Assembly: GCF_017377395.1 (NCBI RefSeq)
Contig: NZ_CP061800.1
Span: 4,733,633 to 4,797,632 of the forward strand
Direction of reading: 5' to 3'
DNA length: 64,000 bases
From: Desulfonema magnum
GTDB lineage: Bacteria; Desulfobacterota; Desulfobacteria; Desulfobacterales; 4be13
Shown here: positions 8,257 to 17,867 of the stretch, one piece after another
How positions within the stretch are numbered: the stretch's first letter is position 1
Layout: each line of letters opens with the position of its first letter
Notes under the pieces: model-generated
Database searches by the model: none
What the model was told of the DNA's origin: nothing
The model's input: only the letters and a program-made list of their open reading frames with translations
Made by a program: the position numbers and the translations under genes

Positions 8257-8420
8257 CTCGTTCCCAGGCTCTGCCTGGGAACGCATATCGGAGGCTCTGC
8301 CTCCTACACAAAGAAAAAAGACTCTTCGATGACGACAGGCAGAGTCTGGGAAAAAGTTTCGGGCGATGAGGGCAGGCAGAGCCTGCCGGTATGCATTCCC
8401 AGGCAGAGCCTGGGAACGAG
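8257..8420. repeat. CCAGGCTCTGCCTGGGAACG palindromic repeat block
   Basis: Opens with CGTTCCCAGGCTCTGCCTGG and closes with the inverse form CCCAGGCAGAGCCTGGGAAC. Internal degenerate copies (GGAGGCTCTGCCTCC, GGCAGAGTCTGGG, GGCAGGCAGAGCCTGCC) lie between them. This repeat type is seen in many bacterial genomes. Confidence 0.8.
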
Positions 8421-8505
8421 TTCTGGCTCTCTCAGGTTATGACGATTCATAAAGTAAGATTATGCAATATGTCAATGGGGCAGAAAGAGTATTCCGGGGG
8501 GAGGA

Positions 8506-10995
8506 TTATCCTACCTCATCAACTCTGTTCATTTGCTCAAGGATATAGAGGAATTCTTCAAATCCGACCCTCTCATCTCCGTTGACATCAGCCGTTAAGA
8601 TTGAATATCCCGCCCAGACTGCATCAGAAACATCCGCCCCTGCCAATATTTTTAACGCAATAATGGCGTCTATCAGGTCAACCGTCCAATCTCCGGTGAG
8701 ATCGCCTTTCAGGGCCGGATTTCCGTTTGTCTGAATCACTTTTGTCTGTCCGGGCAGGGAATAAAATCCGCGGGCGTCCCTTGCATAGAATTGAATCTTA
8801 TAAAGACCTTGCCGCGTAAAATCCTCGTAATTTGTCTTATAATCGCCATTGGCATCAGGTCCCTGAAGTAAGACCTCCGAAGTTTCCGAAATACCACCCG
8901 GCGGAATGATAACGGCCAATACACTGGAAATGTCATTTGAAGCTGTCACTCCGTCAGCCCGGAGTATTGCAGATGTTTCGCCATTCAGGATAAAATCATC
9001 AGACACCTCCTGAATCCCGGGAAGCTCCGAGTTTGCGACATATCCCCTGCCGATCACAATATCTTTTGACAGATGATTATCTGCTTCCTCATTCCCGATT
9101 CCGTTTCCATCAGCGTCAACCAAGGGTTCCTGATAGTATTCCATTATCCTGCTTGCAGTTTCAAATGCGTTGCCCAGACCCGCGTTTTCAAAGACAGAAC
9201 TCCAAAATATATAAGAAAATGAAAGGGTTCCGTTGACTTTAAAATAAGTGTCCTCATTGGGTGATGCGCTGTTAATGACAACGCGTTCTTTTCCCTCCGG
9301 GGGCATCATGCGGTCGAGGAAATGCTTCGGTCCGGGAGCGTCATAGATGAATATTAAGTTTCCGGTCATGGTCATCTGTAAGTCATCCAGCCAGTTATCC
9401 AGCTCTTCAGCAGTGATTTTCTCCATTGGATTTCTGATGCCGTCAAGTATAAATTCGCTGCCAAAAGCATTACCCGTCATATAAAGGAGAACTTGGGAAC
9501 CTGAAGCGTCAGCAGCCCAGGTTGTTATCGCATCTGATAAATTTTCAGCAGTCGCCTCAGCATCCACATCCGGAATACCGTCCTCATCAGCGTCAGTGGT
9601 CATATCCGGGCTGAGATAATAAATATTTTCCTTGAAATATCCTTGGCGGAGAAGCGCGTTATAAGCATGGATCGCACACATGTTCGCGGGTTCCCAAAGA
9701 TCATTCTGGGAATAGTCACCGCCTCCCGCGACAATGATTGCTTTGGATCTCAGAATATCCGAATGCTCAGGTGAAATAAAGGTGACAGCCCCTGATAATT
9801 CGCGGCTTTCCTGTCCGTTAAAAACTTTCAGAGTGTAATGACCGGCTGTTTTAGGGCCGGGAAGCGTAAGAGAAATACTTTTTTCGCTATTCACAACGGG
9901 TTTGATTTCAAGAGGGGCCGGCACAATAAGGAGTCCGTCACTGCCGTCCGCCACATACGCCATGTCTTCAATTACTGTAACGCCCTGGGCCGAATCCGAC
10001 GTATCAGCGGAACGGATAAGGCGAGGATTGGACGGATTGCTTACATCAAGCATCCGCAAACCGCTTTCTCCGTCCGCGACATAGGCAATATTTCCGATAA
10101 CCGCCACGTCGGAAGCTGATCCTGGTGTGTCCGCAGTACTCATTAACACAGGATATGAGGGAATGCTGATGTCAGCCACCTGCAAACCGCTGCTGCCGTC
10201 TGCCACATATGCGACATCTCCGACCACGGATATGCCAAAAGCCGAACCCGGGGTATCCAACTCCCCGATGACTTCGGCTTCCGAAGGTGTGCTGATGTCA
10301 ACAATCTGCAACCCGCTGTGTTCATCTGCCACATAAGCAAAATCTCCTGCCACCGTGACATTCATGGCCCGGCCCGGGGTATTTACAGACTTGATCAGGA
10401 CAGGAGCCGAAGGTGTGCTGATATCTATGAGATGCAGACCATTATTCCAATCTGCCACAAATGCGATGTCATCCTTCACAGCAACACCCTGGGCAAACTC
10501 CGGAGTGTCCTGGGAGGCAATCACGACCGCGTCAGAAGGGGTTTCAATATCTGTCACCACCAGTCCGCCGCTTCCGTTTGCCACATAAGCGATGTTTCCG
10601 CTCACCGCGACCCCGTAAGCTTTATCCGGCAAATTCACCGATTTGATCACGGCAGGTGATGCAGAATCACTCAAAGCGATAATTTGCAGACCGCTGCTGC
10701 CGTCCGCGACATAGCCTGTATTTCCTGCCACCGCGACATCATACGCAAACCCCGGGGTATCCGCAGCATCAGTGACCATTCCCCCGTTCCCGATTTCCGG
10801 TGATATTAATATGTTGGTATTCTCATCAAATCCCTCACCTGTGAGCATTACGTCCAGCGGCTGGCCCAGAACCCCCAGAGTCGGGTAAACTGCTTTCAGG
10901 GTCAGTTCCGCAGACACAGTGGAACCCATGAAAAAAATTCCAAATATGATCAGCATGAACTGAGTGATTTCAAAGGTGTTTCTTTTTTTCCGCAT
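8506..10995 (-). CDS. Secreted LVIVD beta-propeller protein with caspase-like domain and C-terminal dockerin
   Basis: About 829 aa. A signal peptide (hydrophobic run QFMLIIFGIFFMGSTVSA) is followed by an IPT/TIG-like segment (LTLKAVYPTLGVLGQPLDVMLTGEGF). Residues ~75-365 hold seven or eight LVIVD-type repeats, each with a core like VAYVADGSSGLQIVDIS, expected to form a beta-propeller. Residues ~415-620 resemble a C13/caspase-fold peptidase (RSKAIIVAGGGDYSQNDLW, then LLYMTGNAFG and LIFIYDAPGPKHFLD). Where the family has His-Gly and a catalytic Cys, I read TGNAFG and DAPGPK, so it is probably inactive. The end (GDLTGDWTVDLIDAIIALKIL...TADVNGDERVGFEEFLYIL) is a dockerin-like pair of calcium loops. 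The start is ATG 10995 or TTG 11001; AGGAA precedes both. It is probably exported; function unknown. Confidence 0.8.
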   Translation of the reverse strand: MRKKRNTFEITQFMLIIFGIFFMGSTVSAELTLKAVYPTLGVLGQPLDVMLTGEGFDENTNILISPEIGNGGMVTDAADTPGFAYDVAVAGNTGYVADGSSGLQIIALSDSASPAVIKSVNLPDKAYGVAVSGNIAYVANGSGGLVVTDIETPSDAVVIASQDTPEFAQGVAVKDDIAFVADWNNGLHLIDISTPSAPVLIKSVNTPGRAMNVTVAGDFAYVADEHSGLQIVDISTPSEAEVIGELDTPGSAFGISVVGDVAYVADGSSGLQVADISIPSYPVLMSTADTPGSASDVAVIGNIAYVADGESGLRMLDVSNPSNPRLIRSADTSDSAQGVTVIEDMAYVADGSDGLLIVPAPLEIKPVVNSEKSISLTLPGPKTAGHYTLKVFNGQESRELSGAVTFISPEHSDILRSKAIIVAGGGDYSQNDLWEPANMCAIHAYNALLRQGYFKENIYYLSPDMTTDADEDGIPDVDAEATAENLSDAITTWAADASGSQVLLYMTGNAFGSEFILDGIRNPMEKITAEELDNWLDDLQMTMTGNLIFIYDAPGPKHFLDRMMPPEGKERVVINSASPNEDTYFKVNGTLSFSYIFWSSVFENAGLGNAFETASRIMEYYQEPLVDADGNGIGNEEADNHLSKDIVIGRGYVANSELPGIQEVSDDFILNGETSAILRADGVTASNDISSVLAVIIPPGGISETSEVLLQGPDANGDYKTNYEDFTRQGLYKIQFYARDARGFYSLPGQTKVIQTNGNPALKGDLTGDWTVDLIDAIIALKILAGADVSDAVWAGYSILTADVNGDERVGFEEFLYILEQMNRVDEVG

Positions 10996-11193
10996 AATCA
11001 ATAATTCCTATAAGTTGTCAATATTATATTTTTTTGTACCCAAAGTTCTTTGCCTCGGAAAACGGTGAGTGAAACATGAAAAAATATCATCTTAATAAAC
11101 TATGATTATGATAAAAATCAAGTTATAATTCACGTTCTGACTTTTTTTAGATGGATAAGCACAACTCAGGCGATTTCCAAGAATGAATATACC

Positions 11194-11314
11194 CGTTCGT
11201 AGTTCCGCCTTTAGGCGGTGTGATACCGCCTAAAGGCGGAACTACAAACTGAAAAAAATGAGGGGATGGGCAAGCAAAGTGGTGCGATACCGCCTAAAGG
11301 CGAAACTACAAACT
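11194..11314. repeat. GTAGTTCCGCCTTTAGGCGG hairpin repeat
   Basis: GTTCGTAGTTCCGCCTTTAG with its inverse GGCGGAACTACAAACTG, then a further copy of the right half at 11286-11314. Related copies lie at 39538-39622 and 51065-51151. The segment 10996-11193 upstream shows no gene. Confidence 0.8.
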
Positions 11315-11473
11315 GAAAAAAGCCGGTATGCTCTTTTCCGAAAATCACCTTATGGAAATCCAAAATTAGGGAAGGGAAAAAATTTGTGGGGCAATACATC
11401 TCGCCTGAGGCAAGAAAAAACCTTGTTTTTACTGTGTCAGAGAAGGATTGTCAACAGGGGAATGGATAAAAGA

Positions 11474-11565
11474 GAATTTGCCAGACGGGGCTTTGACTTT
11501 TGCCAGACGAGGTTTGACCTTTGCCGGACGAATTTGCCGGACGGGGTTTGGCAACCCCGTCCGGA
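11474..11565. repeat. Degenerate TTTGCCGGACG tandem repeats
   Basis: Four to five diverged copies of TTTGCCAGACG/TTTGCCGGACG, ending in an inverted pair GCCGGACGGGGTTTGGCAAC / CCCCGTCCGG. The same GCCGGACGGGG hairpin recurs at 38970-39110. It lies just beyond the ferredoxin gene and may act as its terminator. Confidence 0.6.
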
Positions 11566-11595
11566 ATATTTTCCGTTTCTGTCTGACGCGCTGAT

Positions 11596-12339
11596 TTATC
11601 CATTGAGCATCTTTCCTCTTGTGCTGATAACAATCTCTTCTATGGGAAGTATCTTTCCTGACGCTTCCATGCCTTTTTGCACAATCGTGGGAAGGCCCGA
11701 GCAGCAGGGAACCTCCATCACCGCGGTGGTCACACTTTTTACACTCGCAGTTTTGAAAATATCAGCAAATTTGTTTATATACTCCTGAACCTCATCGAAT
11801 TTCGGACATCCCATCATGACCACTTTTCCCCTGAGCAAATCTCTGTGAAGCGCGGGAAATGCCACAGAAACACAATCTGCCAGCACCAGAATATCGGCCC
11901 CTCTGAGAAACGGGGCATCAGCAGGGATCAGCCTGATCTGGACAGGCCAGTGGGACAGTGCCGAGTCCTCACCTCGGGGAATGGAAGCGGGCGTGTTTTC
12001 GCTTTGACAGGATTCCGACGGAACAAAGCGCTGAATCTGTGTGGAAGGACATCCGCAGGGCATGAGCGATTCTTCTTTGCCGGCTTCCTTTTCTTTTTCC
12101 GCGAGATATTTCTCCACAGCTTCTTCGTCAAAATCCTCGGCTTCCCGCTCAATGATTTTCAGCGCACCGTTGGGACATTCTCCGATACATGCGCCCAGAC
12201 CGTCACAATATTTATCCTCGACCACGCGCGCTTTCCCATCCACAATCTGCAACGCACCCTCTGCGCAGCCAGGAACACACTGTCCGCATCCGTCGCACAA
12301 TTCCTCGTCAATTTCGATTATTTTGCGCAGTATTTTCAT
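11596..12339 (-). CDS. Hcp-associated 4Fe-4S ferredoxin-type protein
   Basis: A 247-aa protein. The first cluster site is complete: C15-x2-C18-x2-C21-x3-C25 (CDGCGQCVPGC). The second reads CDGLGACIGEC, in which the second cysteine position is leucine, so it could hold a 3Fe-4S cluster or use a later cysteine. An acidic linker follows, then MPCGCPS and a C-terminal domain of about 120 residues with DILVLADCVSVAF, MMGCPKFDE and VPCCSGLP, which contain four more cysteines. It is the last gene of the hcp operon; its ATG overlaps the stop of the HD-domain gene. Proteins of this type accompany hcp in sulfate reducers and probably deliver electrons to the hybrid-cluster protein. ATG follows GGAGGT. 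Confidence 0.85.
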   Translation of the reverse strand: MKILRKIIEIDEELCDGCGQCVPGCAEGALQIVDGKARVVEDKYCDGLGACIGECPNGALKIIEREAEDFDEEAVEKYLAEKEKEAGKEESLMPCGCPSTQIQRFVPSESCQSENTPASIPRGEDSALSHWPVQIRLIPADAPFLRGADILVLADCVSVAFPALHRDLLRGKVVMMGCPKFDEVQEYINKFADIFKTASVKSVTTAVMEVPCCSGLPTIVQKGMEASGKILPIEEIVISTRGKMLNG

Positions 12340-13073
12340 CAGACCTCCTTTAACAAGATTTTCCTTGCTTCTTTTTGTCCGCTTTCAGTCAGAAAAGATT
12401 TCTCGATCACCCGGATCAGTTTATCCGCATTAAAGGGTTTTTCCTTATGCTTTTCCTCAAGATTTACAATAAGGTCCGCATCATAAAGCACCTTGAAATT
12501 GAGGGTCTCCTCATCCCGGGGATGATGGTGATGGCCCACAATATCACATACCTCATCTTTCAGTGCCTGCTTCGCGCCCAGTTTTGTCAAAATCCCATCT
12601 GCAATAGGGGGGCCTTCTGTTTCCTGATATTTGGCTGCGGTGCTGTTGAACTTTCGTTCTGCCTCATGGATACCGATATCATGCAGATATGCGGCACATA
12701 GGATCACAGCCATGTTTCCTCCTTCGCGCTTACCGATTCGCTCCGCATAGCGTGCCACCTTTGTCGCGTGCCCGATCCGCTTGAAATCTCTTTTGAAATA
12801 TTTCTTCATCTCAATAGCGACCCGGTCTTTTAAAAGGTCTTCTTTCTGAGCCATAAGTTCCGGCGGAAGATTTCCCAGACATTGCTCGGCATACTGGCAA
12901 TATGCGGCACAGCCAAAATCCATGCTCGGATTTACAAACCTGTGGCCGCAGTTACCGCATTTCCGAGACGTATCATCCTTGAAAAACTCCACCTTGCTCC
13001 CGCATTCAGGACACTTTGCGTCAAAAATGGCTCCTGGTTTCCAATATTGGGTATCCTGTCCCGGACATTTCAT
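12339..13073 (-). CDS. HD-domain phosphohydrolase with N-terminal zinc ribbon
   Basis: A 244-aa protein. The N-terminus (MKCPGQDTQYWKPGAIFDAKCPECGSKVEFFKDD) leads into two CxxC pairs, CPEC and CGNC, forming a rubredoxin-like zinc ribbon. More cysteines follow in GCAAYCQYAEQCLG. The rest is an HD domain: H in IGHATKVARYAERI, then AAYLHDIGIHE with the diagnostic HD pair, then DIVGHHHHPRD and a final aspartate in LYDADLIVN. Such domains hydrolyse phosphate esters or nucleotides; the substrate is unknown. I start at ATG 13073, where GGAGGG is six bases upstream. The longer open frame runs through a GGAAACT heptamer array and is not credible. It lies between hcp and the ferredoxin gene and is probably co-transcribed with both. 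Confidence 0.82.
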   Translation of the reverse strand: MKCPGQDTQYWKPGAIFDAKCPECGSKVEFFKDDTSRKCGNCGHRFVNPSMDFGCAAYCQYAEQCLGNLPPELMAQKEDLLKDRVAIEMKKYFKRDFKRIGHATKVARYAERIGKREGGNMAVILCAAYLHDIGIHEAERKFNSTAAKYQETEGPPIADGILTKLGAKQALKDEVCDIVGHHHHPRDEETLNFKVLYDADLIVNLEEKHKEKPFNADKLIRVIEKSFLTESGQKEARKILLKEV

Positions 13074-13084
13074 AATTATCCCTC

Positions 13085-13250
<166 letters not shown>

Positions 13251-13253
13251 AAA

Positions 13254-14882
13254 CTACCCAAGAATTGCTTTGAGGTCGTCGTCGGCTGTTGTAATAGGTC
13301 CGATATTAAACTTTTCCACCAGAACATTCAGGACATTGGGTGACACAAAAGCAGGAAGTGTCGGGCCCAGCCGAATGTCTTTTATACCGAGGTAAAGCAG
13401 CGTCAGGAGAATGGCACAGGCTTTCTGTTCATACCACGACAGGATCATGGACAGGGGAAGGTCATTCACCCCGCAGTCAAACGCGTCCGCTAAGGCCGAG
13501 GCAATCTTAATGGCGGAATATGCGTCATTGCACTGACCGATATCCATAAGCCTCGGAATGCCGCGGATATCTCCCAAGTCTTTGTCAAAGAAACGGAATT
13601 TGCCGCAGGCCAGCGTCAGCACCACACAATCTTTGGGAACCTTTTCAACAAACTCGGTGTAATAATTCCGCCCCGGTTTTGCACCGTCGCATCCGGCAAC
13701 GAGGAAGAAGTGGCGAATGGCTTTGTTTTTCACGGCTTCGATAACCTTGTCAGCAACGCCCATTACCGCGTTGCGGCCAAAACCGACCATCACGGATTTT
13801 CCCTGTGTGTCTTCAGGAAACCCGGGGAGTTCCAAAGCCTTTTCAATCACAGGGGCAAAATTCTTGTCTGCAATGTGCGTGACCCCGGGCCAGCCCACCA
13901 GCCCGGTTGTGAAAATATTGTCTTTGTAGGACTCTCTTGGTTTTTGGATACAGTTCGTGGTCATGAGGATGGCCCCGGGAAACGCGTCAAATTCTTTGGC
14001 CTGGTTCTGCCATGCTGTCCCGTAATGCCCGTAAAAATGGGGATATTTTTTCAACTCAGGATAGCCGTGACAGGGAAGCATTTCGCCATGGGTATAAACA
14101 TTGATACCTTTTCCCTCGCTCTGTTTCAGGATATCTTCCAAATCTTTCAGATCATGGCCGGAAACAAGAATGGCCTTGCCTTTTTTTGGGCCGAGCGGCA
14201 CCTTTGTGGGAACCGGATGACCATACACGCCGGTATTTGCCGCGTCCAGCAATTCCATAGCCCGAAGGTTGACCTCTCCGCATTTCATCACCAGCCCCAC
14301 AAGATCATCCACGCCCAGTTCCTTGTTTAATGTGGCAGCCATTGCTTCATGGATAAACGCAAAAACATTATCATCGGTCTGCCCCAGGATTCGGGCATGG
14401 TCCGCGTAGGCAGCGACCCCCTTTATGCCATAAATCAGCAACTGCTGAAGAGAAAGAATATCCGGATGAATGTCAGGATCGGATTTTACCCCCGCTTTTT
14501 CCCCCTGAGCCACCAGATTATCCAAATTTGCTTCCGGAATGAACGCGGCCGGTCCTTCTGGAAAATCCGTATTTCCGCCCGTTGCTCTGATCTTTTCTTT
14601 GAGACTGTCCCGCAATTTGACACTGGTATTGATAAGCGTTACAAATCTGTCAGGATCAAAATCCACGTTGGTCAGGGTGGAAAATATGGCTTCACAGGCA
14701 AAACGGTTTACACGTTCATCGCCTACCCCCACTTTCCAGCCTTCGACTGCATACAAAGAAAGTCCTTTGACCGCGTAGATCAACAGATCCTGCAAGGCTG
14801 CGACTTCCGGTTTTTTCCCGCACACACCGATTTTTGTACAGCCTTCTCCTTTTGCCGTCTGCTCACACTGAAAACAAAACAT
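13254..14882 (-). CDS. hcp: Hydroxylamine reductase / hybrid-cluster protein
   Basis: A 542-aa protein matching Hcp length. The N-terminal cluster ligands are C3, C6, C15 and C21 (MFCFQCEQTAKGEGCTKIGVC), the pattern of the 4Fe-4S site. Hybrid-cluster regions are recognisable: VYTHGEMLPCHGYPELKKY, TTNCIQKP, FFLVAGCDGAKPGRNYYTEF and VVLTLACGKFRFF, which hold the conserved cysteines and histidine, and MDIGQCNDAYSA. Hcp reduces nitric oxide or hydroxylamine in the cytoplasm of anaerobes using ferredoxin-type electrons. ATG 14882 follows AAAGGAGATATATC. A perfect TTGAC-TTAG-GTCAA palindrome lies 74 bp upstream, the form expected for HcpR, so induction by nitrosative stress is likely. It heads an operon with the HD-domain and ferredoxin genes. 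Confidence 0.95.
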   Translation of the reverse strand: MFCFQCEQTAKGEGCTKIGVCGKKPEVAALQDLLIYAVKGLSLYAVEGWKVGVGDERVNRFACEAIFSTLTNVDFDPDRFVTLINTSVKLRDSLKEKIRATGGNTDFPEGPAAFIPEANLDNLVAQGEKAGVKSDPDIHPDILSLQQLLIYGIKGVAAYADHARILGQTDDNVFAFIHEAMAATLNKELGVDDLVGLVMKCGEVNLRAMELLDAANTGVYGHPVPTKVPLGPKKGKAILVSGHDLKDLEDILKQSEGKGINVYTHGEMLPCHGYPELKKYPHFYGHYGTAWQNQAKEFDAFPGAILMTTNCIQKPRESYKDNIFTTGLVGWPGVTHIADKNFAPVIEKALELPGFPEDTQGKSVMVGFGRNAVMGVADKVIEAVKNKAIRHFFLVAGCDGAKPGRNYYTEFVEKVPKDCVVLTLACGKFRFFDKDLGDIRGIPRLMDIGQCNDAYSAIKIASALADAFDCGVNDLPLSMILSWYEQKACAILLTLLYLGIKDIRLGPTLPAFVSPNVLNVLVEKFNIGPITTADDDLKAILG

Positions 14883-14955
14883 GATATATCTCCTTTTTTT
14901 AAAGGGTATCGTTAATTTTTTATCATATATTTATTCTGTATTCAAATGTTTTGCA

Positions 14956-14969
14956 TTGACTTAGGTCAA
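14956..14969. promoter_or_regulatory. HcpR-type operator upstream of hcp
   Basis: TTGACTTAGGTCAA is a perfect TTGAC-N4-GTCAA palindrome centred about 80 bp before the hcp start. HcpR, a CRP/FNR-family regulator of sulfate reducers, is known to control hcp and its ferredoxin through sites of this form. No regulator gene is seen in the window. Confidence 0.75.
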
Positions 14970-15075
14970 AAAAGAGGTTTTTTTGAAAAAAATCCTTCGG
15001 ATCAGCAGACCCGGAAACAGTTTCGCATTGGTGCATATTTTTCCGAGAAAGGTCGCGGAAAACTGAACACCGCCA

Positions 15076-17733
15076 TCATTTTTGATCCAGCGTCCTCCGG
15101 ATGATCCGGGCGATTTTGCTTCTGATCATGGGTTTCATGACAAATTCCCGAATGCCCAGGGCTTTGACTTTTTCCTCTGTAATCAGCTCACAGAATCCGG
15201 TGCAAAGAATGATCGGTATGTCAGAGCGAATCTTCATCAGTTCCCGGGACAGTTCCAAGCCTGTCATATTTGGCATGGTCATATCTGTAATGACAAGATC
15301 AAACTTTTCCGGGCGCTTACGAAATGCTTCCAGTGCTTCGATACTGGCGGTTCTGACCGTGACCTCATACCCGAGTTTTTTCAGTATGAGCCGTTCTGCT
15401 TCAAGCGACTGAATCTCATCATCAACCAGCAGAATCCGCTCCGTGCCTCCCGGGAGAGGCATATCCGACACATGCTCCGGAGCAACAGATATGTCTGAAA
15501 TTATCGGCAGATAAACATGAAAAGTTGTTCCCCTGCCCGGCTCGCTGTGAACGCTGATATGTCCGTTGTGGCTTTGAATAATTCCGTGAACCACGGAAAG
15601 CCCGAGTCCGCTGCCTTTTTCCTTTTCCTTTGTTGTAAAATACGGATCAAAAATTCGTTCTGTTATTTCACGGCTCATGCCATGGCCCGTATCACTGACA
15701 ATGAGTTTGACATACGCACCCGCGGGGACGCCGGGAATGTCATTCGGACCGATATCTGCTTTTTTCAGGGACAGTTCCAGCACACCGCCTTTTTCACACA
15801 TGGCGTGATAAGCATTGGTGCAAAGATTCATAATGACCTGATGGATCTGCCCTGCGTCTGCCAGAATAACCCCGCAGTCTTTACTGATATTCTGATATAT
15901 CTCGATGGTCGCGGGCAAGGTGGCTCTGAGCAGCTTCAGAACCTCTTTGATAATGAACTGAACCTTCAGGGGCCGCTGTTCCTGTTCCCCCTGCCGGCTG
16001 AAGGTGAGAATCTGCCGTACCAGATCCCTGGCCCGGTAAGCCGCCACAATCACCTGTTCCAGATAAGATCGGAGACTGCCGGTTTCAGACGCCTCATCCA
16101 TGGCCAGATCCGTGTATCCGATGATGGGAGAGAGAATATTGTTGAAGTCATGGGCGATCCCCCCGGCCAGTGTGCCGAGTGCTTCTGTTTTCTGAGCCTG
16201 ACGGAGCTGTCTTCGCAGCATTCTTCGCTCGCTTTCCGCGTTTCTGCGTTCACGGATATCACGGGCAATGGTAAGCACAGCGCGTTGTTTATTATATTCG
16301 ATGACACTGCTGTTTCCCTCAATGGGAATGACCTCACCATCCCGCCGGACATGCGCGGATTCAAACACGATACGCTTTTCCTGTCGCAGCGACGCCATCC
16401 GTTGCGGCAAAAACATCATATATTCCTGGGAAGTTATTTGTTTCAGCGTCATCTGAAGTAATTCTTCCCGGGTATAATCCAGATATTTACAGGCACTCTG
16501 ATTCACGTCTAATATTTCCTCACCAAAACAATGAACAAAAATGGCGTCATCTGCGTTATCAAACAGGGTTCTGTAACGTCTTTCAGAGTCCTGATGCGCC
16601 TGTTCGCTTTGTTTGTGAGCAGTCTCATCCCTGTACATGGATACGATCTCACCGGAAGGAAGCTTGTAAACATAGTTGCTTCGCCATCCCGTAATCCTTT
16701 TATCTTTGTATAAATTGAGCGGAACATATTTTGGCTCACCTGTTGCCCACACATTTTGAAACACATCAAAAAGCCCGAATTCCTTTATTCCCGGGAAGAC
16801 TTCCCTTACACTTCTGCCGATAAGGTCTTTTTTGCTTACGCTGTCTATTTTTTCCCCGGCTTTGTTAATGTCCGCAAAAATAAAATCCTCACCATTATTT
16901 ACAGGCAGATAAACAGCAATGCCTTCGTACAGATTTTCAAACATGGCTCTGTATCTTGCTTCGCTCTCAGCCAGTGCTTTTTCAGCCTGTATTCGCTCTT
17001 CAGCATCATGTACCACGGAAAAAAGCAATTGTTTGTTATTCACTTCCAAGGGCGTGGCATTCACTTCCACTGTTCGTATCTGTCCGTTTTTTAATTTATG
17101 AGGAAAAATAAAATGATTTTTTCGTCTGAATTTACTATGCTGCATTTCTTCGAAGACTTGTTTATCAGGCAGGATATTGATATCTGTCATCTTCATGGCT
17201 GTCAGCTCTGTATGTGAATATCCGTAGAACTCGGATGCGGCCATATTTGCATTGACAATGGAACCGGTCTCCGGTTCTATCAGCAGCATGACACTGCTGT
17301 GCTTCTCAAACATACTCCGAAATTGTTCCTCGCTTTCCCGCAGTTTCCGATTCAGCTCTTTTTTTTCCCATGCACTGATAATGGCAAAATGCAGGACTTC
17401 TGTAGAAACAGGTTTTCTGAAATAATTATTCGCGCCCATACGCAGCACTTCAATGGCATTCTTTATATCTCCGTGTCCGGTCAGGATGATGGTCTGTAAA
17501 TCTTTTTGAAAATCCTTTGACTTGTGCATTAATTCAATGCCGCTCATTCCCGGCATTCTGATATCAGTGAGCAATACATCAAATTCCTCATTTTTTAAAA
17601 ATGCCAGAGCCGCTTCTCCGGAATGAGCCGTTGATATAATATAACGGTCCCACTGCTCTTCAAGTGTAATTTTTAACAAATCACACAGTTCGGCTTCGTC
17701 ATCTGTAATTAATAGTCTGATTTTATTTTTCAT
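15076..17733 (-). CDS. Hybrid sensor histidine kinase (REC-PAS-PAS-PAS-HisKA-HATPase-REC)
   Basis: An 885-aa cytoplasmic protein without membrane segments. Residues ~5-125 are a receiver (LLITDDEAELCDLL, DVLLTDIRMPGMSG, phospho-Asp near 56; lysine in YFRKPVS). Three PAS domains follow at roughly 130-245, 265-375 and 385-500. The HisKA domain has the phospho-His in LGTLAGGIAHDFNNILSPI near residue 528. The ATPase blocks are MNLCTNAYHAM (N box), VSDTGHGMS (G1) and TTKEKEKGSGLGLSVVHGII (G2). A second receiver (ILLVDDEIQSLE, DLVITDMTMPNMTG) ends the protein. The double-receiver layout suggests phosphorelay input at the N-terminus and output to an unknown partner. No response regulator with an output domain is adjacent. 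The hcp operon starts nearby but is separated by its own promoter region. Confidence 0.92.
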   Translation of the reverse strand: MKNKIRLLITDDEAELCDLLKITLEEQWDRYIISTAHSGEAALAFLKNEEFDVLLTDIRMPGMSGIELMHKSKDFQKDLQTIILTGHGDIKNAIEVLRMGANNYFRKPVSTEVLHFAIISAWEKKELNRKLRESEEQFRSMFEKHSSVMLLIEPETGSIVNANMAASEFYGYSHTELTAMKMTDINILPDKQVFEEMQHSKFRRKNHFIFPHKLKNGQIRTVEVNATPLEVNNKQLLFSVVHDAEERIQAEKALAESEARYRAMFENLYEGIAVYLPVNNGEDFIFADINKAGEKIDSVSKKDLIGRSVREVFPGIKEFGLFDVFQNVWATGEPKYVPLNLYKDKRITGWRSNYVYKLPSGEIVSMYRDETAHKQSEQAHQDSERRYRTLFDNADDAIFVHCFGEEILDVNQSACKYLDYTREELLQMTLKQITSQEYMMFLPQRMASLRQEKRIVFESAHVRRDGEVIPIEGNSSVIEYNKQRAVLTIARDIRERRNAESERRMLRRQLRQAQKTEALGTLAGGIAHDFNNILSPIIGYTDLAMDEASETGSLRSYLEQVIVAAYRARDLVRQILTFSRQGEQEQRPLKVQFIIKEVLKLLRATLPATIEIYQNISKDCGVILADAGQIHQVIMNLCTNAYHAMCEKGGVLELSLKKADIGPNDIPGVPAGAYVKLIVSDTGHGMSREITERIFDPYFTTKEKEKGSGLGLSVVHGIIQSHNGHISVHSEPGRGTTFHVYLPIISDISVAPEHVSDMPLPGGTERILLVDDEIQSLEAERLILKKLGYEVTVRTASIEALEAFRKRPEKFDLVITDMTMPNMTGLELSRELMKIRSDIPIILCTGFCELITEEKVKALGIREFVMKPMIRSKIARIIRRTLDQK

Positions 17734-17867
17734 TACTCCTCCGTTCGGACCAGGTGTCAGATGTTAAGGGATTCCCAATTATTCGATAATCAAGTTTTTT
17801 TGATCCGCTCTGACCGGACAGCCTGTTATTTCTGCAAGAGCAGGAAATTTGTCCGCTTTCCGGCAAC

